NCBI GenBank assembly: GCA_964612085.1 | Contig: CAZTCJ010000106.1 | Span: forward strand, 1 to 11,579 | Origin: CAZTCJ01 sp964612085 | GTDB taxonomy: Bacteria > Pseudomonadota > Alphaproteobacteria > JAJFIK01 | Direction: 5' to 3' | Length of the DNA: 11,579 nucleotides | Part shown: one piece after another, positions 1-5,079 of the stretch | How positions within the stretch are numbered: position 1 is the stretch's first letter | Layout: each line of letters opens with the position of its first letter | The notes under the pieces: generated by a model | What the model was told of the DNA's origin: nothing | Databases searched by the model: none | Seen by the model: the letters and a program-made list of their open reading frames with translations, nothing else | Made by a program: the position numbers and the translations under genes

Positions 1-432
1 GGCTTGCGGCGTGCCGAAAACATCGACCATCACCGAGTGGTCGATCACGAGATCGACCGGCGCCAGCGGATTGATCTTTTTCGGATCGCCGCCCAGCATC
101 TGCATGGCCGCGCGCATGGCCGCCAGATCGACTACCGCGGGCACGCCGGTGAAATCCTGCATCAGCACGCGGGCCGGACGATAGGCGATTTCCGTCGTGC
201 TGCGCTTCTCATTGAGCCAGGCGGCCATGGCGGCGATGTCGTCCTTGGTCACCGAGCGGCCGTCTTCATAGCGCAGCAGGTTTTCCAGGAGCACTTTCAG
301 CGAAAACGGCAGGCGCGAAATGCCTTGCAAGCCGCCTTGTTCCAGGGCGGCGAGGCTGTAATAAGCGTAAGTCTGGCCGCCGGCGGTGATATCCTTGCGG
401 GTGCCGAAGCTGTTCAATCCGGTCTGTGTCAT
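1..432 (-). CDS. acnA: Aconitate hydratase A, N-terminal 144 residues (gene runs off the left edge)
   Basis: This is the start of aconitase A, the 4Fe-4S TCA-cycle enzyme that interconverts citrate and isocitrate in the cytosol. Only the first 144 codons of a protein that is normally about 890-900 residues are present. Recognisable AcnA/IRP-type N-terminal blocks are LPFSLKVLLENLLR (residues 41-54), RPARVLMQDFTGVPAVVD (85-102) and NPLAPVDLVIDHSV (121-134). The cluster cysteines lie beyond the window. The start at 432 is preceded by an AAAGGTGA Shine-Dalgarno about 9 nt upstream. The gene is divergent from the crotonase gene, with 170 nt between the starts. In many alphaproteobacteria acnA neighbours the ccm genes, and here ccmG is indeed two genes away. 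Identity is very sure. Confidence 0.96.
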   Translation of the reverse strand, partial: MTQTGLNSFGTRKDITAGGQTYAYYSLAALEQGGLQGISRLPFSLKVLLENLLRYEDGRSVTKDDIAAMAAWLNEKRSTTEIAYRPARVLMQDFTGVPAVVDLAAMRAAMQMLGGDPKKINPLAPVDLVIDHSVMVDVFGTPQA

Positions 433-515
433 GGGTGGTCACCTTTCGGCTGGTCGGCCCTCACGCGCTTGTCGCACGGGGCGCAGGTGGGAAAGACGGT
501 GAGCGCATGGTCCCC

Positions 516-534
516 GCCCATCCCCTGGATGGGC
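516..534. other. Perfect 8-bp hairpin between divergent acnA and the crotonase gene
   Basis: GCCCATCC (516-523) and GGATGGGC (527-534) form a perfect inverted repeat around a 3-nt loop. It lies 84 nt upstream of acnA and 69 nt upstream of the crotonase start. It could be an operator half-site pair, or a leader hairpin in the acnA mRNA, since AcnA expression is often controlled post-transcriptionally. It has no T-tract, so it is not an intrinsic terminator. I found no convincing -35/-10 pair in this 170-nt gap. Function is unknown. Confidence 0.3.
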
Positions 535-602
535 CCCTTGCGGGCGGACTGCGCTCTCACGCCGCCCGTGATACACCATAGAACCGGTAAACGGGAGACA
601 TC

Positions 603-1436
603 ATGACTTCACAGGTGGACGAACAGCACGCAGTCCGCGTGGAGCGGAACGGGCCGGTCACCACGGTCATTCTGTCCCGCCCCCATGCCCGGAATGCCGT
701 GGATCGGCGGGCGGCGGATGCCTTGGCGACGGCGTTTCTGGCATTCGATGCGGATCCGGACGCCCAGGTGGCCGTGTTTCACGGCGATCATGGGACATTT
801 TGCGCAGGCGCCGATTTGAAGGCGATCACGGATGGCCAGGCCAACCGCTTCGAGCCGGTGGGTGCGGTCAGCGCCGAGGATCCCCTGGCGGGCAGCGGTC
901 CCATGGGGCCGAGCCGCTTCCTGCTATCGAAACCGGTGATCGCATCGGTGGCGGGACACGCGGTCGCGGGCGGCATGGAGCTGGCGCTCTGGTGCGATCT
1001 GCGCGTCATGGAAGATAACGCGGTGATGGGGATCTTCTGCCGCCGCTGGGGCGTGCCTTTGATCGATGGCGGCACGGTGCGCCTGCCGCGCTTGATCGGT
1101 CATGCCCGCGCCATGGATCTGATCCTTACAGGCCGGCCGGTGGATGCACAGGAAGCGCTGGCCATCGGGCTGGCCAACCGGGTCATGCCGGCAGGGGAGG
1201 GGCGGGCCGGGGCCGAGGCCTTGGCCCATGAGATCGCGCGGTTTCCGCAAGTCTGCATGCGCAACGACCGGCGTTCCGCCTACGAACAATGGGATTTGTC
1301 CTACCGCGACGCCATGATCAACGAATACCGGCTCGGCCTCGACACGCTCAGGAGCGGCGAGATGTTCGAAGGCGCGGCGCGCTTTGCCTCCGGCAAGGGC
1401 CGGGGCGGCCGGTTCGACGATATCGAAGAGGATTGA
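603..1436 (+). CDS. Crotonase-fold enoyl-CoA hydratase/isomerase family protein lacking the second catalytic glutamate
   Basis: The protein has 277 residues, the usual length of a single-domain crotonase. The start at 603 has GGGAG 5 nt upstream. The oxyanion-hole segment is FCAGADLKAI (66-75). The second family signature, GHAVAGGMELALWCDLRV (118-135), contains E126 in the position of the first catalytic glutamate (Glu144 of rat mitochondrial hydratase). The segment MGIFCRRWGVPLIDGG (142-157) aligns with the usual FGQPEIxLGxxPGAGG, so the second catalytic glutamate (Glu164 in rat) is replaced by C146, and the pocket carries two arginines. This suggests a non-canonical crotonase rather than a standard beta-oxidation hydratase. 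The substrate cannot be told from sequence. The C-terminus is glycine- and acid-rich (GKGRGGRFDDIEED). Its stop lies 4 nt before ccmG, so the two are probably co-transcribed and perhaps translationally coupled. Confidence 0.9.
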   Translation: MTSQVDEQHAVRVERNGPVTTVILSRPHARNAVDRRAADALATAFLAFDADPDAQVAVFHGDHGTFCAGADLKAITDGQANRFEPVGAVSAEDPLAGSGPMGPSRFLLSKPVIASVAGHAVAGGMELALWCDLRVMEDNAVMGIFCRRWGVPLIDGGTVRLPRLIGHARAMDLILTGRPVDAQEALAIGLANRVMPAGEGRAGAEALAHEIARFPQVCMRNDRRSAYEQWDLSYRDAMINEYRLGLDTLRSGEMFEGAARFASGKGRGGRFDDIEED

Positions 1437-1440
1437 GGCG

Positions 1441-2025
1441 ATGCGCCTGACCATGTTGCTGCCCGTTGCGGTGTTCGCGGGGCTTGCCGGGCTGTTGTTC
1501 GTTGCTCTGTACAAGCCGGATCGGGATACGCTGCCTTCCATGCTGATCGGTGAGCCGGTGCCGGCCTTCGATCTTGAGGCCCTGCCGGGCCGTGGCTTGG
1601 CTACCAATGGGAGGGCTACCGATGGGGCGGCGGCGGACGGTCTGAGCGCGGAGCTGCTGGGGCAAGGGCAGGTGACGCTGGTCAATTTCTGGGCATCGTG
1701 GTGTGCACCCTGCCGGGTCGAGCACCCCTTGCTGATGGAGCTTGGGCGTCTGGACGGCGTGACACTTCACGGTGTGAACTACAAGGACAATCCGGCGAAG
1801 GCGTTGCAATTCCTCACGGCGCTCGGCGATCCGTACCGGCGCATCGGGGTCGACGATACGGGGCGTACGGCCATTGATTGGGGGGTCTATGGCGTGCCCG
1901 AGACCTATCTGGTCGATGGCACGGGCACCGTAATCTACCGCCATGTAGGCCCGCTGACGGAGGAAGCCTGGCGCAAGACGCTGCTGCCCCTTGTGGAACA
2001 GGCCCGCGCGTCAACGCTTCCCTAA
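1441..2025 (+). CDS. ccmG: CcmG/DsbE-type periplasmic thiol:disulfide oxidoreductase
   Basis: This 194-residue thioredoxin-fold protein is anchored by one N-terminal membrane helix (about residues 5-23) with its domain in the periplasm. CcmG reduces the cysteines of apocytochrome c, or the CcmH/apocytochrome mixed disulfide, before haem attachment by the Ccm system I. Diagnostic features are the active site WASWCAPC (84-91, C88 and C91), CRVEHP after it, and GVYGVPETYLVD (148-159) with the cis-proline P153, the CcmG/DsbE hallmark. The start at 1441 is chosen because it gives a clean signal anchor and sits 4 nt after the crotonase stop; M5 at 1453 is an alternative. An unusual insert between the first beta strand and the thioredoxin core contains a five-residue repeat (residues 53-67). 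The other ccm genes are not in this window, although ccmABCD often lie between acnA and ccmG in alphaproteobacteria. Confidence 0.92.
   Translation: MRLTMLLPVAVFAGLAGLLFVALYKPDRDTLPSMLIGEPVPAFDLEALPGRGLATNGRATDGAAADGLSAELLGQGQVTLVNFWASWCAPCRVEHPLLMELGRLDGVTLHGVNYKDNPAKALQFLTALGDPYRRIGVDDTGRTAIDWGVYGVPETYLVDGTGTVIYRHVGPLTEEAWRKTLLPLVEQARASTLP
1599..1628 (+). repeat. 15-nt tandem repeat inside ccmG
   Basis: GGCTACCAATGGGAG (1599-1613) is followed directly by GGCTACCGATGGGGC (1614-1628), identical at 13 of 15 positions. In protein it gives LATNG, RATDG and a more diverged AAADG (residues 53-67). It extends a loop before the thioredoxin core and looks like a slippage-born linker. Confidence 0.6.
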
Positions 2026-2074
2026 CCATGCTCCTTAACGGGACGCAAAGCCTGGGCTGCTAGTCTGCGCCACA

Positions 2075-2506
2075 ATGGCTCCCTGGGGCGTCCGGAGTGT
2101 TTCCGGGCAGACGGTCCCATGGATCCCTGGCAGACAGGTGCTTTTGGCAATGGTTCTTACCGTTTCCCCGTCTCAGATTGCAGCCCAGGCCTATCGCGGC
2201 GTTGAAAAGCCTGCGGTTCAGGATGTCCGGCAGGCGGACGATCAGCGCGCGCTGGATACGGTCCAGCGGGCCGGACGAACCCCGGAACGGCCGGTCGACC
2301 GGGTGGACCTCTCCGACGCGGCGCGCCGTGCGGAAGCTGCGCCCCAGCGTGCCCAGGACACCCAAAGCGCGCGGGCGTCCCAGGGCACGGATGATCCGTC
2401 CGGGCCGGAAGAGCCGTCCGGCGGCTTTGGCGGGCAGCGTGAAGCGCCTCTGGCCGGCCTTGCCCCGCCGCCCCCGCCCGGATCGTCCGTCAATCTCGTG
2501 ATCTGA
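2075..2506 (+). CDS. Small secreted protein of unknown function, rich in Pro, Gln, Arg and acidic residues
   Basis: I do not recognise this 143-residue protein. The reading frame opens after a stop at 2036, and the ATG at 2075 is its first start. It lacks a clear Shine-Dalgarno. Residues 20-39 look like a signal peptide: Arg20, a hydrophobic stretch QVLLAMVLTV, then IAAQA before Y40 with an A-x-A cleavage pattern after A39. The mature part (about 104 residues) has no hydrophobic segment and is predicted disordered: VDRVDLSDAARR (74-85), many Gln/Ala/Arg/Asp residues, a Gly/Ser/Glu patch (108-122), PPPPP (131-135) and a hydrophobic end, VNLVI. The DLSDAARR stretch superficially recalls short motifs in FlgM-like proteins, but nothing else supports that link. 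It lies 49 nt after ccmG and ends just before a strong terminator, so it may be the last gene of that unit. The signal-peptide pattern makes the plus strand more likely than the overlapping minus-strand frames. Confidence 0.58.
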   Translation: MAPWGVRSVSGQTVPWIPGRQVLLAMVLTVSPSQIAAQAYRGVEKPAVQDVRQADDQRALDTVQRAGRTPERPVDRVDLSDAARRAEAAPQRAQDTQSARASQGTDDPSGPEEPSGGFGGQREAPLAGLAPPPPPGSSVNLVI

Positions 2507-2534
2507 CCTCTCTTCTTTGTGAACAGCCCACAGA

Positions 2535-2565
2535 AAAAGCCCCATGCACAGCGCATGGGGCTTTT
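2535..2565. terminator. Bidirectional rho-independent terminator
   Basis: AAAAGCCCCATGC (2535-2547) pairs perfectly with GCATGGGGCTTTT (2553-2565): a 13-bp stem with a 5-nt loop, ending in a T run on both strands. It lies between the convergent genes ending at 2506 (+) and 2627 (-), so it can stop transcription from both sides. Confidence 0.9.
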
Positions 2566-2626
2566 GGTCGTGCCTGTCTGTCGGCGGACGGACTAGATCA
2601 ATCCGCCATTCGTCGGTAGACGTGCC

Positions 2627-3346
2627 TTACCGGCGGGCGGTTTTCCGCTTGGCCGTGGTCTTGCGCTTGGCCGTGGTCTTACGCGCGGCAGGCGCCTTAC
2701 GGGCTGTCGTCTTCTTCTTGGCGACGGTTTTGCGCTTGGCCGTGGTTTTCTTGGCTGCGGTCTTCTTCTTGGCGGCTGTCTTTTTCTTAGCCGTGGTCTT
2801 TTTCTTAGCCGTGGTCTTCTTCTTGGCAGCGGTTTTCTTACGGCCCGTGCTCTTGCGGCGGGTCGTCGTGGTCCGCGAGGAGGCTGCGGCCTCTTCCTCA
2901 TGCTTGTCGGCGGCATCGGAAATGATGCTCAGCGCCTTGAGGAAGTTGGAGCGCATGCTGGCCGGAACGGAGTCCAGAATGCGGCTTTCCGCGGCCATCA
3001 CCTTTTCCTTGACCGTGTTCAGCGCCGAACGGCCCGAGGCCGTGATGCTGACGGAATTGGCGCGGGCGTCGGATTCCGTACGCTTACGCGACAAGAGGTT
3101 CCGCTTCAGAAGCCTGCTGATCATGTCAGCAAGCGTGGAGCGGTCGATGCCCGTGCGGCGGACCAGGTCCGTCTGGCTCAGGCCTTCATTTTGTTCAACA
3201 GTGAGCAGCACCGCGAACTGGCGCGGTGTCAACTCGCTGGATCCAACTTCTTGGGTATAGAGATCGAACGCGTATTGACTTGCCCGACGCAGCAAGTGCG
3301 ACGGAGCATTTCCGAGATCGATCTTTCCTGCAGGCTTACGTGCCAT
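2627..3346 (-). CDS. MarR-family regulator fused to a histone H1-like Lys/Ala-rich tail
   Basis: The protein has 239 residues. The start at 3346 is chosen because GGGAGG lies 6 nt upstream; the frame stays open to 3400 but without a comparable site. Residues 1-150 are a MarR-type winged helix protein: a dimerisation helix near HLLRRASQYAFDLY (17-30), LTPRQFAVLLTV (39-50), helix-turn-helix SQTDLVRRTGIDRSTLADM (57-75), and a wing with RKRTESDARANSVSITASG (87-105) containing the family D-x-R pattern. After an acidic hinge (KHEEEAAASS, 148-157), residues 158-239 are almost only Lys, Arg, Thr and Ala in six-residue units such as KKTTAK, resembling the C-terminal domain of histone H1. MarR proteins are usually 140-170 residues, so the tail is an addition. 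Such tails bind DNA non-specifically in HctB- and AlgP-type proteins; here that role is inference. The ligand and targets are unknown. A candidate operator lies at 3412-3439. Confidence 0.93.
   Translation of the reverse strand: MARKPAGKIDLGNAPSHLLRRASQYAFDLYTQEVGSSELTPRQFAVLLTVEQNEGLSQTDLVRRTGIDRSTLADMISRLLKRNLLSRKRTESDARANSVSITASGRSALNTVKEKVMAAESRILDSVPASMRSNFLKALSIISDAADKHEEEAAASSRTTTTRRKSTGRKKTAAKKKTTAKKKTTAKKKTAAKKKTAAKKTTAKRKTVAKKKTTARKAPAARKTTAKRKTTAKRKTARR
2780..2833 (-). repeat. 18-nt tandem repeats encoding the basic tail
   Basis: CTTTTTCTTAGCCGTGGT occurs twice in a row without mismatch (2780-2797 and 2798-2815), followed by a diverged third copy (2816-2833). A second pair with the same 18-nt period (CGCTTGGCCGTGGTCTT at 2646 and 2664) lies nearer the C-terminus. 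Each unit encodes six residues (KKTTAK type). The perfect pair suggests recent duplication or slippage, and the tail length may vary among strains. Confidence 0.8.
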
Positions 3347-3398
3347 TGTCTGCCTCCCGGCCTCATTACTACAACAACGAAGTGATTCGGATAGCGCC

Positions 3399-3439
3399 AA
3401 GATACACGTTTATTGTCCGTGGGCAATGCATAATCATTG
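3399..3439 (-). promoter_or_regulatory. Candidate promoter and operator of the MarR-type gene
   Basis: On the minus strand TTGCCC (3426-3421) and TATCTT (3404-3399) are 16 nt apart, each matching 4 of 6 sigma-70 consensus bases, with a start point expected near 3392 and a leader of about 45 nt. Overlapping the -35 is ATTGTCCGTGGGCAAT (3412-3427), a 16-bp inverted repeat of the form ATTGnCCnnGGnCAAT. Next to it is CAATG-N6-CATTG (3424-3439), sharing the CAAT. MarR proteins commonly repress their own gene from such symmetric sites, so binding here would block the promoter. On the plus strand CATAAT (3429-3434) could be a -10 for the NUDIX gene, but no good -35 accompanies it. The pattern is seen in the sequence; binding is inference. 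Confidence 0.4.
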
Positions 3440-3586
3440 GTCTACGCATCACCAAAAGGCAAAATCCGGAAAATCAGGACGGGTTTTACCGGCATTCCAT
3501 TAAGAAACGCCTCAAAAAAACGTATCGGAGCCAATACGGAGTACCCTTTTCTGGACGAATGCACTGATGAGTGCCACATTACGGTC

Positions 3587-4150
3587 ATGTCGGAAGATCA
3601 GTCGTCCCAAAACCAGCCATCCTTCTCCCGGACCGTGCCTGAAGGCGATAACCGGGAACGGGCCGTATGCGACACCTGCGGATTTGTTCAGTACGAGAAT
3701 CCCAAGATCGTCGCGGGTTCCGTGGTCTATCGCGATGACCGGATTCTCCTGTGTAAACGGGCGATTGAGCCGCGTCTGGGGTTCTGGACCTTGCCTGCGG
3801 GGTATATGGAACTTCAGGAGACGACCGAAGAAGCGGCCCGCCGCGAGGCGTTGGAAGAGGCGTGCGCGGACATCGAGATCGAGGCGCTGCTCGCCGTCTA
3901 CAACATTCCGCGCATCAGCCAGGTTCAGTTGATCTACCGCGCAAAACTGGGGGAGTCCGGGTTTTCGGCGGGTCCGGAAAGCCTGGAGGTGGATCTCTTT
4001 CGGTGGGAAGACATTCCGTGGCGGGATCTGGCGTTTCCCAGTGTGCACTGGTCGCTCAGGGCCTATGAGGCGGCGCCCAAGGACGGTCCCTTCGCCCCCT
4101 TCACGAACCCGGACGATGGGCAGACGGACAAGCTGCCTCCCGGCATATAA
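3587..4150 (+). CDS. NUDIX hydrolase with a half zinc ribbon
   Basis: This 187-residue cytosolic hydrolase likely cleaves a nucleoside diphosphate linked to another moiety; ADP-ribose- or NAD-like substrates are common in the nearest families, but specificity cannot be assigned. The family N-terminus PEGDNRERAVCDTCGFVQY (18-36) has one CxxC pair (C28, C31), and NPKIVAGSVV starts the NUDIX fold. The NUDIX box runs from G72 to A94: G-x5-E78-x7-R86-E87-A-L-E90-E91-A-C93-A. All metal-binding glutamates are present, but the usual glycine near the end is C93. FWTLPAGYME (67-75) is typical. The start at 3587 is preferred because homologous N-termini begin close to here. The frame stays open upstream to 3437, but that part looks like leader DNA. 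The Shine-Dalgarno is weak. The gene is divergent from the MarR-type gene across 240 nt. Confidence 0.9.
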   Translation: MSEDQSSQNQPSFSRTVPEGDNRERAVCDTCGFVQYENPKIVAGSVVYRDDRILLCKRAIEPRLGFWTLPAGYMELQETTEEAARREALEEACADIEIEALLAVYNIPRISQVQLIYRAKLGESGFSAGPESLEVDLFRWEDIPWRDLAFPSVHWSLRAYEAAPKDGPFAPFTNPDDGQTDKLPPGI

Positions 4151-4188
4151 GCCTGAAAAGCGCAGAATTCGGTGCTTTCAATGTTCGT

Positions 4189-4218
4189 TTGAAAATGCGC
4201 CGTAAAGCGCATTTTCAA
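4189..4218 (+). terminator. Hairpin downstream of the NUDIX gene
   Basis: TTGAAAATGCGC (4189-4200) and GCGCATTTTCAA (4207-4218) form a perfect 12-bp stem with a 6-nt loop, 38 nt after the NUDIX stop. The stem carries its own T-rich stretch, but no long T run follows, so it is a moderate terminator candidate or an mRNA 3'-end stabiliser. Confidence 0.55.
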
Positions 4219-4225
4219 TTGCCCG

Positions 4226-4298
4226 ACCAGCCCGCTCCCCCTCCCGGCCACCCACAAGGGTACCCTGGATTGGGTGGCCGGGAGGGGAGTGGGCTGGT
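4226..4298. repeat. Long GC-rich imperfect palindrome between convergent genes
   Basis: A 29-nt left arm (4226-4254, starting ACCAGCCCGC, ending GGCCACCCA) pairs with a 28-nt right arm (4271-4298) with one mismatch and one bulged base. The 16-nt loop contains a further 10-bp palindrome, AGGGTACCCT (4257-4266), so the whole element is almost one continuous hairpin of 73 nt. It lies between the convergent NUDIX and yciB genes. No T run follows on either strand, so a classical intrinsic terminator is unlikely. It may be a REP-like dispersed element, a cruciform or a transcription barrier. Confidence 0.75.
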
Positions 4299-4336
4299 GG
4301 TGCCATTCCCAAACGAATTTTCAGATGTGACGGCTG

Positions 4337-4981
4337 TTACGGACCGGCCTGGTCCTGGCTGCCCGGCGCGGCATGCGGATCGTCGGTCGCCTGATAACGG
4401 GTGATCAGCGGCAATTGGGCCATGGTGAAGAGGATCGTGATGGGGAAATTGCCCCAGACCTTGAAGGCCACCCAGAAATCGGTCGAGAAATTGCGCCAGA
4501 TCACTTCATTGAGCAGGGCCAGGAAGATGAAAAAGCCGGTCCAGCGGATGGTCAGCTTGCGCCAGCCTTCGTCGGTCAATTTGAAGGCTTCCTGAAACAG
4601 CAGTTTGAGCAGGGGCCGGCCGGTCATCAGGCCGACGATCAGGATGCCCGCGAAGATCAGATTGACGATGGTGGGCTTCAGCTTGATGAACAGCTCGCTG
4701 TCGAGCGCGATCGTAAGCCCGCCGAAAATCATCACAAAGACGCCGGTGATCAAGGGCATGGGCGCAAGACGCCGCTCCAGCGCGTAGGTGATGCCCAGCG
4801 AGACCACCGTGGCCACCATGAAGGCGCCGGTGGCGGCGATCAGGTCGATCTTGGCGTTCACGACAAAGAATGTCACCAGGGGCCCCAAATCCAGGACCAG
4901 CTTCAGCAAGGGATTGATGCCGTCGTCTTTGGTTTCGGCCGAGGCGCTGGCGCCGGATGTCCGGGTCTGGTTTTGCGTCAT
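4337..4981 (-). CDS. yciB: Inner-membrane septation protein A (YciB/IspZ family)
   Basis: This 214-residue integral inner-membrane protein belongs to the YciB/IspZ family, linked in enterobacteria to cell-envelope integrity and septation; its biochemical role is not settled. After a polar N-terminus of about 23 residues come hydrophobic segments near 27-41, 47-66, 76-93, 103-119, 147-162 and 176-193. Family landmarks include LLKLVLDLGPLVTFFVVN (25-42), LPLITGVF-like PMPLITGVFVMIFGGLTI (74-91), KPTIVNLIFAG (102-112), DEGWRKLTIRWTGFF (137-151), NEVIWRNFSTDFWVAFKVWG (158-177) and a final FTMAQLPLI (185-193). The start at 4981 is preceded by AGGGGATCC about 8 nt upstream. The C-terminus is a short polar tail. 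It follows ftsY by 98 nt on the same strand and may be the last gene of the dapF-mtaB-ftsY unit, though the gap leaves room for its own promoter. Confidence 0.93.
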   Translation of the reverse strand: MTQNQTRTSGASASAETKDDGINPLLKLVLDLGPLVTFFVVNAKIDLIAATGAFMVATVVSLGITYALERRLAPMPLITGVFVMIFGGLTIALDSELFIKLKPTIVNLIFAGILIVGLMTGRPLLKLLFQEAFKLTDEGWRKLTIRWTGFFIFLALLNEVIWRNFSTDFWVAFKVWGNFPITILFTMAQLPLITRYQATDDPHAAPGSQDQAGP

Positions 4982-5079
4982 GAAGGATCCCCTGTCAGCG
5001 TGCCTTGATGTGTATGCGTGCAGTTAAAGCGCCAGAACCGCCCGCTGGCGGATGGTCTGTATGCGCCCGCTCCCTGATA

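Noticed and set aside
2050..2190. 11-bp inverted repeat GCCTGGGCTGC / GCAGCCCAGGC separated by 119 nt around the start of the small secreted protein
   Set aside because: A pairing over such a distance in GC-rich DNA is easily due to chance, and one arm is coding; no further symmetry supports it.
2544..3260. Plus-strand frame with many hydrophobic Leu/Ala/Val/Phe repeats, resembling a membrane protein
   Set aside because: It is the complement of the Lys/Ala-rich tail of the MarR-type gene; AAG/AAA lysine codons read backwards give Leu/Phe. The minus-strand frame has a recognisable MarR domain and a good Shine-Dalgarno.
3437..3586. N-terminal extension of the NUDIX frame by 50 codons
   Set aside because: Family N-termini begin near residue 51 of that frame. 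The extra part is Lys-rich, unlike the family, and overlaps the candidate operator and promoter region.
5038..5051. Small hairpin CCGCC-CGCT-GGCGG between ftsY and yciB
   Set aside because: The 5-bp stem has no T run on the minus strand, so it is too weak to call a terminator; read-through from ftsY into yciB remains possible.
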